A stretch of DNA of 46,516 nucleotides from Kiritimatiellia bacterium (GTDB taxonomy: Bacteria > Verrucomicrobiota > Kiritimatiellia > RFP12 > UBA1067). The stretch's first letter is position 1. Every line of letters starts with the position of its first letter. The notes beneath the pieces were generated by a model. It worked only from the letters and a program-made list of their open reading frames with translations, was not told the origin of the DNA and searched no databases. The stretch spans positions 1-46,516 of the forward strand of contig JAQIBS010000092.1 in NCBI GenBank assembly GCA_027858965.1, in the 5' to 3' direction. The position numbers and the translations under genes were made by a program. Shown in pieces: positions 7,501 through 16,439 of the stretch.

Positions 7501-10452
7501 TCAATACTTCATCTCATCAAACGGAATCAGCGCTGAGAGACCCAGCAAGGGTTGTACAATCTCCCCCTTAGCCTGCTGCTCGGTATCCACATAAGCACCG
7601 AAGAAATTAGAGTTGCAATCCACCCACAACGAGATGCGGCGCAGCTCTTCCGTCGTCAGCTTAACATCCTTGTGTCCGCTTTTGACCAGCTTGACGTAGA
7701 GCTTAGAGACCACAAACCCCTCCTGTCCGGGAATTGAATAAGAACGAATATTTCTCTTTATTGATCCATTGCCGCCGTGCTTACCCCATGCATATTTTTT
7801 AAGTGTTTCAAAGCCAGCGGAACGACCATATTTGACAATTTTATCACCACGCAAACAGGGAGCCTTTTTCTCTTTTTCATGACATCCAACGCATTTAGCA
7901 TCCAGTACCGGCTGTACCAAACGCGGGAAGGTCAGAGGATAGCTGCCACTGGGCTCACGTTGTAATTCCGAAGGGGCACGGCGCAGGGCAATCGGCATCT
8001 TGGAACTGTAGTTGTTCATCGGCTTATGCTTATCCTCATGACACCCGATACAGCTTAAAGTTTCGCCGGGATGCAGATATGTCACGGAGCGCATATTCTG
8101 AATCATCATACCCTTCTCATCCAACGCCTGAAAATAGATCGGAACCCCCGTGGGACACTTAAAATGAACACTGCCATCCTCCTCAACCGGAACCGTTCCC
8201 AGAACGCCACGACAGAGCGACTGTCTTGCATAACCAATATTTGGTCGGTCTGCATAGATATTTGGTTTAGCAAAGACATTGACAACCCGCAGACTCTTGA
8301 TCTTACGGTTTTCAGGCCATGTCTTATCAGCCTCGTAAATATTCATGATCGTCACTGTTCCCATCGCAAGATTGGCGATATCCTTCTCCACACGATCAGC
8401 CTTGGCCTGCTGGGTTTGCACAGCGATAATCGGCGGTTTTATACGCGGGCGAAAGGGAATGGGATCAAGACAGCCAATCTCTTTATCCTGATAGAGCAGC
8501 TCTTTGTTACCGAAGCAATCCACCAGATACATTCCGTGAAGCTTCTGTTCAGGGCTGTAAGAGCAGATATAGAAGTTCTCGGAGAGCGGCCAGGGCTGTC
8601 CATAAACCTGTCCCCTGCCACCATGTCCCCGTGGCACATAAGGCACGCCGGGTGCCGCTTCTGATTCAGGAAAGTGGACCTCGGGGGTGATGCGCTTCAG
8701 CTGCGACATCGCACCGTCATCCTTCTTGCGGATATCGATCATAACCATGGAACCGTAGCTTTCACCGTGATGCGGGGTTGACACCGCAATATATCGGTGT
8801 GAATTGGGTATGGCGCGGTTGGACATCTCCATCCAGGGACGCATCTCACGCACTATAGGATAGTTGCCGTGATAACTACGTGGATCACGTCCATCCGGAT
8901 AGCAGTGCCAGATATGATGAGCAATATCTGAGTCACGATCAACATAGTCCCAGCGGGTATAAATTATCATCCCCTTATTATCAACACTGGGATGCCACTC
9001 ATTGGTATCATGATAACTGAAAGGAATAATATCACTGCCATCAGGCATCATGCCATGCAGGGTGTAGGTTGAGCAGAAACGGCCGCCACAGCGCTGATTA
9101 CCGCCGATACGGTCAGAGATGAAAGCCAGGCGTCCGCTAGGCAGCACACAGGGGTCAAAATCATTCCAGTCGCCCTGCGTAAGGGCAGTCAGCTCCGAGC
9201 CATCTGCATTCGCTCTGAAAATTGCAAAGTTACGTCCCGGAGCAAAGGCATAATGAGTGCCCCCCCTGCTTTTGTTTCCCATCGCATTCTTGAGTGCTGT
9301 CGTGCGACACTCTTCCGTACCCCCCTTTGTATAGGGGCCGTTCTCAGCTTCTGTATAGGCAAAATAGATATGTTCAGCTTCATAGTCCAGCTCCAGCGAG
9401 ATGAATGAGCCATTTTCATGCAGCTCTCTACCTTTCAGCCGACCATTCTGAACCATTTGACCGGCAAGCAGCGGTTTCACCTCTGACTGATCAGAGAAAG
9501 GTTTATCCAGAACATAGACCCCGCCTCTCGAATCCTGCGTAAACCCGAGATACTGGTCAACCATATGACGGTCACCATGCGCCATCTTATTGTGCTTGAT
9601 AAACAGAATTCTATCAAAATCCAGCAGAGGGTTCTTAAAGGCAATTTTACGGCGAACCGCCTTAACAGCATCAAAGAGTTTTATAAGTTCTTCATCTCCG
9701 CTTGCAGAGCTACTCTGTTCCTTCAGGGCATCCAACGTTGCATGTTCAGTTTTCAACACAGGGGCTTTATCCATTCCCTCAATGTGTTCCAACAAGGCGT
9801 ATGACCGACGCAACACCACATCCACCGGCGTCTTATCCTGCGAGAGGATCAGAGCCTGCTTGTTGAATGTTTCAGCCAGTAACTTTTTTTGAACATCGGA
9901 GTCCGGTTTATAATCGGCAATCAGTTTTTGCAGCGCAACATAGGAGTCGTTAGAGTAGGTAGGCGAGGGCTCTTTTACCCTTCCCTTGGCAGAGACTTTT
10001 TTTACTCCACTAATCTTATCGGCGAAAACAACCGTGCCCCAGCGATTAAGTGAGTTAAGCTTGAATTTCTGCCCATTCTTGACAGAGGTTTTATAAACGG
10101 TCAGCTTATCATTGCTATCGGCTTTTAAAGTGACACCCATCTTCTGCCACTTCAAACCTGATTTCAATTGCTCGGTTTTATCTCCGTCAAAGATACAGAC
10201 ATAAAGCTCTCCCCCTTTGATGACCTTTATATCAAGATCAGATACAGCTTTATGATCATGAAGTATATAATCTTTACCAGCTATCTCTTCAGGAACAGCC
10301 CGATAGCAATATGCACGGTTTGAATGGATCAGATAATCTTTTTTCAAAGAGGCGACACCTATTTTCTTAGTGGCCTTAACACTGATCTCGGTGGCTCCCG
10401 CCATGGCAGTGATCATAATAATAAAAATAAATATCCCATTACGAATACTCAT
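7501..10452 (-). CDS. Exported di-haem protein, hydrazine synthase alpha-subunit-like
   Basis: A 983-aa exported protein related to the hydrazine synthase alpha subunit family found widely in PVC bacteria outside anammox. A signal peptide (MSIRNGIFIFIIMITAMAGA) is followed by an alpha/beta N-terminal part, then a TolB/PD40-like beta-propeller (about 380-700; motifs ADGSELTALTQGDWNDFDPCVLPSGRLAFISDR are split across blades). The C-terminal part has two haem-c motifs, CIGCH (about 801-805) and CVGCH (about 854-858). Periplasmic electron-transfer or redox chemistry is likely; the substrate is unknown and no hzsBC partner is near. The frame is open upstream to 10680, but the signal peptide and a G-rich Shine-Dalgarno place the start at 10452. 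A shared 34-bp repeat lies just upstream. Confidence 0.8.
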   Translation of the reverse strand: MSIRNGIFIFIIMITAMAGATEISVKATKKIGVASLKKDYLIHSNRAYCYRAVPEEIAGKDYILHDHKAVSDLDIKVIKGGELYVCIFDGDKTEQLKSGLKWQKMGVTLKADSNDKLTVYKTSVKNGQKFKLNSLNRWGTVVFADKISGVKKVSAKGRVKEPSPTYSNDSYVALQKLIADYKPDSDVQKKLLAETFNKQALILSQDKTPVDVVLRRSYALLEHIEGMDKAPVLKTEHATLDALKEQSSSASGDEELIKLFDAVKAVRRKIAFKNPLLDFDRILFIKHNKMAHGDRHMVDQYLGFTQDSRGGVYVLDKPFSDQSEVKPLLAGQMVQNGRLKGRELHENGSFISLELDYEAEHIYFAYTEAENGPYTKGGTEECRTTALKNAMGNKSRGGTHYAFAPGRNFAIFRANADGSELTALTQGDWNDFDPCVLPSGRLAFISDRIGGNQRCGGRFCSTYTLHGMMPDGSDIIPFSYHDTNEWHPSVDNKGMIIYTRWDYVDRDSDIAHHIWHCYPDGRDPRSYHGNYPIVREMRPWMEMSNRAIPNSHRYIAVSTPHHGESYGSMVMIDIRKKDDGAMSQLKRITPEVHFPESEAAPGVPYVPRGHGGRGQVYGQPWPLSENFYICSYSPEQKLHGMYLVDCFGNKELLYQDKEIGCLDPIPFRPRIKPPIIAVQTQQAKADRVEKDIANLAMGTVTIMNIYEADKTWPENRKIKSLRVVNVFAKPNIYADRPNIGYARQSLCRGVLGTVPVEEDGSVHFKCPTGVPIYFQALDEKGMMIQNMRSVTYLHPGETLSCIGCHEDKHKPMNNYSSKMPIALRRAPSELQREPSGSYPLTFPRLVQPVLDAKCVGCHEKEKKAPCLRGDKIVKYGRSAGFETLKKYAWGKHGGNGSIKRNIRSYSIPGQEGFVVSKLYVKLVKSGHKDVKLTTEELRRISLWVDCNSNFFGAYVDTEQQAKGEIVQPLLGLSALIPFDEMKY

Positions 10453-10464
10453 ACCCCCCCCTTT

Positions 10465-10498
10465 TTTAGGCCCTTCACCGAAGGGCAAGACAAACATG
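10465..10498 (-). repeat. 34-bp hairpin element, copy 1
   Basis: Read on the minus strand this is CATGTTTGTCTTGCCCTTCG followed by GTGAAGGGCCTAAA. Copy 2 at 39617-39650 (plus) differs only in the hairpin loop (GTG versus CGG). The core forms a CCCTTC/GAAGGG stem. It sits immediately upstream of the di-haem gene. Confidence 0.85.
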
Positions 10499-10694
10499 CT
10501 TGTCTTTAAAAACATGTTGTCGTTAGCCCGTGATGGCAGTTTAAATTTAAGTGTTAAGTTTAAGTCGGTTGACAATCTTTTTGTCAGCGATGTATGAAGA
10601 ATTCCCAACTTACTACTTAAACTTATTACTTCAACTAAGATCGCGCAAAGCACGAATCTAGATTCAATATTCCCGGACAACCAGACTTTCTCCC

Positions 10695-10716
10695 TTTCAG
10701 GATAATTATCCTGAAA
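10695..10716. promoter_or_regulatory. 22-bp perfect palindrome, candidate operator
   Basis: A perfect dyad with core GATAATTATC and outer arms TTTCAG/CTGAAA lies between divergent genes. A perfect 22-bp palindrome is a typical dimeric repressor site. The core resembles half of a Fur-type GATAAT repeat, but no assignment is possible. Confidence 0.4.
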
Positions 10717-10881
10717 TTATTCATTATTAATATACTAAAAAGAGCCTCTCAGAGCAAACCGTGAAAACTGCGAAAACCGTATTTACGTATACCCTCTCAT
10801 GTCTGCTATCATTTATCTTTAGTTGCCGGGCTGTATATTGGGTTGCGGGCATCGCCCGTGCTGCGTTATCATATAGCGAAT

Positions 10882-11664
10882 ATGACAAATGAAATACGTA
10901 AAATACTCGTTCAAAGATTCACCGACTATGTTGACACTTTCCGTGACAGCAGTGGTCAGCTCTCACCAATGCTGCAGCTAAAGCTAACCCATACGATGCA
11001 TGTAGTCAAGGATGCCAAGAGCATTATGGAATGTGAAGGATGGCGTAAAGCAAAAAGACCTATCGGAGAGGTTTGCGCGCTACTGCACGACATCGGTCGT
11101 TTTTCACAATTTAAAGAGTTCGGGACATTTCAGGACTCACTTTCAATTGATCACGCAGAGCGCGGGATCGAAATTATGCAAGAGCTGAATATACTCCAGA
11201 TTGCGACGCCATCCGCTGCTCAACAAATCACAGATGCAATCCAGTGGCATAACAAAAAAGAGCTGCCGGATGATATGGATGCAGAAACCAGAGAACTCGG
11301 TCATCTGGTACGTGACGCAGACAAGCTGGATATTTTTCGTGTAATAGAAACCGCCATAGAGGATGGCACCATTGATAACACCCCGGAAATCACATGGGGG
11401 CTGGATATCAAAGGGCACCCCAATCAGAAGTTGGTAAACTCTATACTCAAAGGCCAACCAGTCGACTACTCACATGTTCACTCACTCTCTGACTTTATTC
11501 TTATTCAGGTGGGATGGGTGATAAGCGGTTTTCATAACAAAAGCGCGCTCAACATTATCAAAGAGCGCAATGTGGTCGAATTCCGCAGGAAATACCTAAA
11601 AAAATTGACAAATGATAACGCCATTGATCTTTGCTGTAATGCAGCAGAGAGCATTCTCGCATAG
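10882..11664 (+). CDS. HD-domain phosphohydrolase
   Basis: A 260-aa HD-superfamily metal-dependent phosphohydrolase. The ligands are visible in order: LTHTMHVVKDA (first His, about 38-45), LLHDIGRF (H69-D70), then SIDHAERGIEI and IQWHNK, and a later RDADKLD motif (about 148-154). This pattern matches predicted HD hydrolases acting on nucleotides or similar phosphoesters; the substrate is unknown. MTNEIRK is chosen as the start, as it begins the conserved helix; an upstream ATG at 10843 would add 13 unconvincing residues. The first base of a truncated palindromic repeat coincides with the last base of the stop codon, so there is essentially no 3' spacer. Confidence 0.8.
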   Translation: MTNEIRKILVQRFTDYVDTFRDSSGQLSPMLQLKLTHTMHVVKDAKSIMECEGWRKAKRPIGEVCALLHDIGRFSQFKEFGTFQDSLSIDHAERGIEIMQELNILQIATPSAAQQITDAIQWHNKKELPDDMDAETRELGHLVRDADKLDIFRVIETAIEDGTIDNTPEITWGLDIKGHPNQKLVNSILKGQPVDYSHVHSLSDFILIQVGWVISGFHNKSALNIIKERNVVEFRRKYLKKLTNDNAIDLCCNAAESILA

Positions 11665-11706
11665 GGACGGTCCCAGGCTCTGGGACTGCGGGCCACCGTC
11701 CCTCCA
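11664..11706 (+). repeat. REP-like palindrome lacking outer left arm
   Basis: Begins GGGACGGTCCCAGG, with first hairpin, then a shortened middle (GCGGGCCACCGTCC) and CTCCA. It abuts the HD gene stop codon. Confidence 0.8.
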
Positions 11707-11733
11707 ATGTTGACCAATGTAAACGCAATTCAG

Positions 11734-11783
11734 TGGAGGGTCCCAGGCTCTGGGACTGCGGACGGTGGGCCACCGTCCCTCCA
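11734..11783 (+). repeat. Complete REP-like palindrome
   Basis: A 50-bp full copy, one mismatch type (ACTGCGG for ACCGCGG). It is separated from neighbouring copies by conserved spacers containing AATGTAAACGCAATTCAG. Confidence 0.9.
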
Positions 11784-11810
11784 ATGTTGAACAATGTAAA
11801 CGCAATTCAG

Positions 11811-11834
11811 TGGAGGGTCCCAGGCTCTGGGACC
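11811..11834 (+). repeat. Left half of REP-like palindrome, at RAYT 3' end
   Basis: TGGAGGGTCCCAGG and CTCTGGGACC only. It stops 2 nt from the stop codon of the transposase gene. The matching right half is on the other side of that gene (12327-12350). Confidence 0.9.
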
Positions 11835-11836
11835 AT

Positions 11837-12307
11837 TTACCAGCGCAACTCATTCAAACATCCCTGATATTTCCAATCATCAGAATCTGCTACAAATTCT
11901 TTGCGTACAGGGTTATCACGAACATAATCCCATTTCTCTCTATAATGACTAACACCGCGTAATTGGGTATCCCAACAATCCCGTTGCCACAAAGGGTTTA
12001 AATCGTTCAACTGACGGGAAACAGCCCTTTTCCAATACCTACCCCAGCTTGCAATACCCTCGGCCTCATGAACAGCAGGCGAGCAAAAGAGATGGATATG
12101 ATCAGGCATGATGATGTAACAACCGACAAGATACTGCCTTGATTCACTCCAGACCCTGATCAGCGCGTCGTGTACCTGATGACACGCAAGAACCGGTCGA
12201 CGCTGGTGTGAACAAATAGTGACAAATATAATAACAGGTTGATTATGCCTTTCCATAAAAGGCATATGAACGGGATGTTTACGCGCTGACACAGAATTTT
12301 CATTCAT
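11837..12307 (-). CDS. REP-associated tyrosine transposase (RAYT, Y1_Tnp)
   Basis: A 156-aa single-domain Y1 (HUH) transposase of the RAYT/TnpA-REP type, a single-strand endonuclease that recognises and probably mobilises palindromic repeats. The HUH pair is in IIMPDHIHLF. The downstream YVRDNPVRKEFV carries the expected catalytic Tyr and the NPVR signature, and the N-terminal VIIFVTICSHQRRPVLA block is typical. Start MNENSVSARK is chosen because the longer frame to 12373 is encoded by repeat DNA. The gene lies exactly between the left half (11811-11834) and right half (12327-12350) of the palindromic repeat dispersed through the window. This strongly suggests that these repeats are its substrate. 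Length is near the short end of the family; it appears intact. Confidence 0.9.
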   Translation of the reverse strand: MNENSVSARKHPVHMPFMERHNQPVIIFVTICSHQRRPVLACHQVHDALIRVWSESRQYLVGCYIIMPDHIHLFCSPAVHEAEGIASWGRYWKRAVSRQLNDLNPLWQRDCWDTQLRGVSHYREKWDYVRDNPVRKEFVADSDDWKYQGCLNELRW

Positions 12308-12326
12308 AGCATTATATCCAAATACC

Positions 12327-12350
12327 GGACGGTGGGGCACCGTCCCTCCA
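12327..12350 (+). repeat. Right half of REP-like palindrome, at RAYT 5' end
   Basis: GGACGGTGGGGCACCGTCC plus CTCCA, lying 19 nt upstream of the RAYT start codon (gene on minus strand). It complements the left half at 11811-11834. Confidence 0.9.
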
Positions 12351-12380
12351 GAATAACCAAAAACAGTCCGCATCTGTTAA

Positions 12381-12430
12381 TGGAGGGTCCCAGGCTCTGG
12401 GACCGCGGACGGTGAGCCACCGTCCCTCCA
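12381..12430 (+). repeat. Complete REP-like palindrome
   Basis: A full 50-bp copy followed by the spacer word CAGCCAATGGCAAATGCAATT, and 36 nt from the end of the next minus-strand gene. Confidence 0.9.
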
Positions 12431-12466
12431 GAATCAGCCAATGGCAAATGCAATTTAATGGATTAA

Positions 12467-15400
12467 TTACCGCAGGATAATCAATATTCCCTGGGCATGT
12501 ACAGAGAGAACAACTGTTGAACCGCTGACTTGCAGTTTCCCGGTTACGCCCTCGGGAAGACCGGTAATCTGCCAATTGACAAGATTCTCAGCACCCTCAA
12601 CCGTGTCAAAGCTGAAGAGTATATAGCTGCCGACAAGGCTACCACCGGAAGACCTCAGGTTAACCGTTCCGCTTACCCCGAATGTCACCGTGCCGCTGAC
12701 ATTGACAGCATCGGCACTACTGCCGGAGATGTCCACAGGCATTGTACAGCCAGTTGCGAGTTCGATATTATCAATGGTAAGTGAATCAACAGATGTGCCA
12801 CCCACATCCAAGTTCTCGGTTACAACCAGCGTTCCATTGCTGACAACTCCATCGCCGCGCAAGGTACCGACAGAACGCGTCTGACCATCAACATCAACCA
12901 CACCATCAGAGAGCACCTCGATCAAAGGCACGCTGCCATCCATGTAGCGGTCATCAGGAACCTCGCCAAACCACTTGGCCCGCAAATAATCCTCAGCATC
13001 AATACGTTCCTGTTCTGTGAGAACACGGTCATAGATCACAAACTCAGCCAGACGCTGGCCACCCCATCGCCACGAGCGATCACGGGCAAAGGCACTACCG
13101 TGCAACATATTCGTCGGTCCATAATCAGGATCACTTGAAAAGCAGAGCGACTGATATCCTCCAGAAAGGCCTGTTGACCCTGGATTTACTTTCACACTGT
13201 CTACACTCCAGTACGAATTAGCCGATGAGATATAGTCGGGTGGTTCAGTTCGGCCTGTATCAATAATCTTCCCTTCGGCTGTCACATAGCCAGCAACACC
13301 GTATCCACGATGAAAATCTGCAATGTCGTTATTGCCTGACCACCCCACAACAAAGTTGCCGCCATCCTGAGAACCAATCACAAGAAAACCACTACGTATA
13401 TTGGCCATTTGCTGGTCCCAGTCAAGGTAAGCACCATCTGCCGCCGTATCCCCCCACCCTGCACGACGATACGGACCAAAATCCACCACCGGCAGTCCGT
13501 TAAGCTCATTATCAAGTATCCATGGCCGTTTGGAGATACCGTCGTGGGCAGCATAATGAGATCCATAAAGGCTGTTCCATCGGGTAATAAAGTTAGTGCC
13601 GTTCTCAGCCACGATATCAAAGCTGCTGGTGATGCTGGCATCCATGTGCATCAACATACCATCGGTGGAAAGTTCCGGAATTGCCGGGGCACCGTTAAGC
13701 TTAACGACCCCATTAGATACAATCACAGAACCATCAACACCGGAGAGATCATTGATTGCAAGAGTGCCGCTACCATCTTTCACTAGGTCAGTTGATCCGG
13801 CAATCATCTTAATGGAAACATCAGCATCCTCGGGCAACTCAAAAGTTCCCCCATCAACATTCACATTGTTTATCGCAACATCGCCACCCGCGTAACCGGA
13901 GGTAGGCGCACCAAACCACTTGTCTGCGAGGTAGGCCTCGACATCGCGACGTTCCTGGTCCAGAAGCAGGCGATCATAGACAATAACCTCAGCCAGACGC
14001 TGGCCTCCGTAGAGCTCCTCATTCTTATGAGTTGCAAAAGCGGAGGCAGTACACCCCTGATCAGTCACCAGACTCATCAGTTGATACCCACCGTTAAAGC
14101 CGGTGGACAGACCGTCAACGATGGCCCCATTGATGCGTGTTACACCATAGCGTGCTAGCGATTCAGTAGCCCAGATCGGATCGGATGCACTACCTATAGG
14201 AGAGCGTTTAAAAGACGATCCATCCGCATTCTCCTTTGTTCCAAGCGGCATGCCGCCACCCTCCTGGGATCCGAGCACCCAAAATACAGTTCTGATGCCG
14301 GTGACATTCTCGTCCCAGAGTGCGGCACATCCACTATCCGCAGCCAGGAAGGAGATCACCGGTTTACCGTTGAGTGCATCCGGGAGCAACTGCGGAAGAA
14401 TACCTGCGTTAGCAGGAGTTGCATAACGAAGACCACCGGAGGCATCGCTGATATTGGTAATGGAGGTTCCATCGGAATCCAGATAAATGGAAGAGGCGTC
14501 CGATGCATCCACATGGAAGGCAATTGAACCGGGCAGGGTAAATGGATCAGGAAGAGTACGCTGTGCAATCCGCAACGCGCCCTCCTTAACCTTAAGTTCA
14601 CCAGTCAAACCAGCCAGAGAGCCAACCGCCAGCGTTCCAGCTCCGAGTTTTTCAATTGAGGCAGATCCATCCAGCGTCCCGATGACCGCATCCTGATTGC
14701 CTGCAACACTGAGCGCAGCAGGTTCAGAATCTGTAACCATACCATCAAAGGTCGCGGTATCATCGCTGCTTACAAATCCCGCCGGAGCGGATGGCAGCCA
14801 CTTGCGCATGAGATAGCCCTCAACCTGCTCTCTTTCAGAGCTGCTTAGATGCCGATCATACACAACAACCTCTGCTATACGCTGACCACCACTGCGGTAC
14901 TTAAGATCTGTCCGGGGATAACGTTCAGTCGCCATACAGGCCGCGCGGGCCGACTGCCCATCGTTGCAGGTAAAGCTGATAACAAAGGGTTGCTCTTCGG
15001 GAACATAGGCAGCCATCTGATCAACACGTTTACCATTCATATGCACCTGGCCGGATTTCAGACTGTTAGCCGTATAATCTCGGAAGAATATTATTCCTGA
15101 GCCGTCACGATGAAAATGCGCCTGATTGCCGTCAAAGACATTCGAGAGCCAGAAGCTCTCACGATAGATATGATCAAAGACCATAAAGAGCGTTTTGATG
15201 GTGGAGTTGGTATGATTCCAATGCATCATTTTACCCGACTGCCAGGCACCGAAGTCAACCACCGGCAGACCGTTAAGGCGCCCCGGAACAAGCAGAGGAG
15301 CCGGATTATCGGCGGTATTCATGGCATAGGCCGACAAGCCATTTGTCACATTACTCCCACCGCGCCATTCAAGAACCTTATCTCCATCAAGAGTCATAGA

Positions 15401-16294
15401 GGAGAGATCGCTGGCATCTAGGTGAAAGTACATTCCTGAGAGATTGAGAGAACTCAAAGAGGCATCAACCATTGCCCCGTCATTAACCAGTTCAAGCGTA
15501 CCGCCCTCAAGATCAAGAGGTTTCTCAGGGCGCAGTGAGCCACGTTCGACACGCACTGTTCCGGCACCTTTGACCTCACGTGTTCCAAGCCCGGAAAAGT
15601 TATCCACGGCAAAGACCGCATTGCTTGCGGTATTAATGCCGAGCCTGCCGTTTTCCACTGCATCAACCATATGAGCAGACGCATTGTTCTCAGATTCATC
15701 AACAGCCACCCCCATCCACTTGTTTCGCAGATAGGCCACCGTAGCCTCTATTTCCGCATCAGTTAGGACGCGATCATAAAATATTTCCTCAGCCACCTGC
15801 TGACCACCATAACGCCAGGCGCGGTCATAGGCGATGGTTCCGACTGTAGTGGCCCCCTCTTTTGTCACCATAGCGACCACATTAAATTCCGTGGCACTTA
15901 ACTTTTGAGAGAAGGGATTTACATCTGTACCATCCAACGTAACAATATACTCACCATTTTTAAATGACGCATGGGTTTCATCGCGGTTGACAAGCATCGT
16001 CTGATTCCAGTCATAAACGCCACTGGTTAAAGTTTTTTTATGATGATAATTACCTTCAGATGTATCCGTAAAGATAAAGTTCTGTGAGCGCAGGACAGCG
16101 AACGCTGCCTTGATGCTGGTTTTACGTGTTTCCCATACCAGATAGGGAGCGAGAGAACGGGTTGCTGTCGAAAGATTCAGCATGTTGCCGAAATCCACCA
16201 CAGCCATACCGTTAAGGTGACCCGGTTTCAACCAGGGAAGTTTGCGTTCCCCCTCGGTCAGATAGCCATCATGCTCAGCCCAGAAAGATGACAT
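12467..16294 (-). CDS. Giant LamG-like repeat surface protein, 5'-truncated
   Basis: 1275 residues of a giant surface protein. It is built from four concanavalin-A/LamG-like units, each with (HxDAS), LNGxPVVDFG, GGQRLAEVIVYDR and a closing YLRAKWFG motif. Between units are short beta-strand blocks of the autotransporter-associated-repeat type (GAGTLAVGSLAGLTGELKV). No signal peptide is present. The first unit starts in mid-domain (MSSFWAEHDG aligns with the second third of the other units), and the frame closes only 6 codons upstream. So the gene has lost its 5' end at about 16295. It abuts a second decapitated gene pointing the other way. The first Met is a computational start only. The C-terminus ends GILIILR with no obvious sorting signal. 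Confidence 0.75.
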   Translation of the reverse strand: MSSFWAEHDGYLTEGERKLPWLKPGHLNGMAVVDFGNMLNLSTATRSLAPYLVWETRKTSIKAAFAVLRSQNFIFTDTSEGNYHHKKTLTSGVYDWNQTMLVNRDETHASFKNGEYIVTLDGTDVNPFSQKLSATEFNVVAMVTKEGATTVGTIAYDRAWRYGGQQVAEEIFYDRVLTDAEIEATVAYLRNKWMGVAVDESENNASAHMVDAVENGRLGINTASNAVFAVDNFSGLGTREVKGAGTVRVERGSLRPEKPLDLEGGTLELVNDGAMVDASLSSLNLSGMYFHLDASDLSSMTLDGDKVLEWRGGSNVTNGLSAYAMNTADNPAPLLVPGRLNGLPVVDFGAWQSGKMMHWNHTNSTIKTLFMVFDHIYRESFWLSNVFDGNQAHFHRDGSGIIFFRDYTANSLKSGQVHMNGKRVDQMAAYVPEEQPFVISFTCNDGQSARAACMATERYPRTDLKYRSGGQRIAEVVVYDRHLSSSEREQVEGYLMRKWLPSAPAGFVSSDDTATFDGMVTDSEPAALSVAGNQDAVIGTLDGSASIEKLGAGTLAVGSLAGLTGELKVKEGALRIAQRTLPDPFTLPGSIAFHVDASDASSIYLDSDGTSITNISDASGGLRYATPANAGILPQLLPDALNGKPVISFLAADSGCAALWDENVTGIRTVFWVLGSQEGGGMPLGTKENADGSSFKRSPIGSASDPIWATESLARYGVTRINGAIVDGLSTGFNGGYQLMSLVTDQGCTASAFATHKNEELYGGQRLAEVIVYDRLLLDQERRDVEAYLADKWFGAPTSGYAGGDVAINNVNVDGGTFELPEDADVSIKMIAGSTDLVKDGSGTLAINDLSGVDGSVIVSNGVVKLNGAPAIPELSTDGMLMHMDASITSSFDIVAENGTNFITRWNSLYGSHYAAHDGISKRPWILDNELNGLPVVDFGPYRRAGWGDTAADGAYLDWDQQMANIRSGFLVIGSQDGGNFVVGWSGNNDIADFHRGYGVAGYVTAEGKIIDTGRTEPPDYISSANSYWSVDSVKVNPGSTGLSGGYQSLCFSSDPDYGPTNMLHGSAFARDRSWRWGGQRLAEFVIYDRVLTEQERIDAEDYLRAKWFGEVPDDRYMDGSVPLIEVLSDGVVDVDGQTRSVGTLRGDGVVSNGTLVVTENLDVGGTSVDSLTIDNIELATGCTMPVDISGSSADAVNVSGTVTFGVSGTVNLRSSGGSLVGSYILFSFDTVEGAENLVNWQITGLPEGVTGKLQVSGSTVVLSVHAQGILIILR

Positions 16295-16439
16295 CCGCGA
16301 CCAAAGGAACTTTCACCTGCAAAGCACCACTGGCGGTCCCTATGATGCAGATTACGTATATGGATCACGAGGAGCACCTCAGTGGACTAACATAGTTGAA
16401 GTCAGCCCGGCTGGAGGAGTAACCTACGGAGGAAAGTCA

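Larger units (their letters stand above)
10453..10881. other. Divergent intergenic region with palindrome and repeat
   Basis: This is the region between the minus-strand di-haem gene and the plus-strand HD gene. It contains the 34-bp hairpin element (10465-10498), a possible minus- or plus-oriented TTGACA (near 10569), a 22-bp perfect palindrome (10695-10716) and a short GCGGGCATCGCCCGT hairpin just before the HD gene (near 10845). The open frame 10453-10680 is upstream of the signal peptide and is probably not translated. Confidence 0.6.

Noticed and set aside
10453-10680. N-terminal extension of the di-haem protein
   Set aside because: It precedes a clear signal peptide and runs through the 34-bp repeat, so it is probably untranslated.
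12308-12373. Longer N-terminus of the RAYT protein
   Set aside because: It would be translated through the right half of the palindromic repeat. MNENSV at 12307 starts just outside it.
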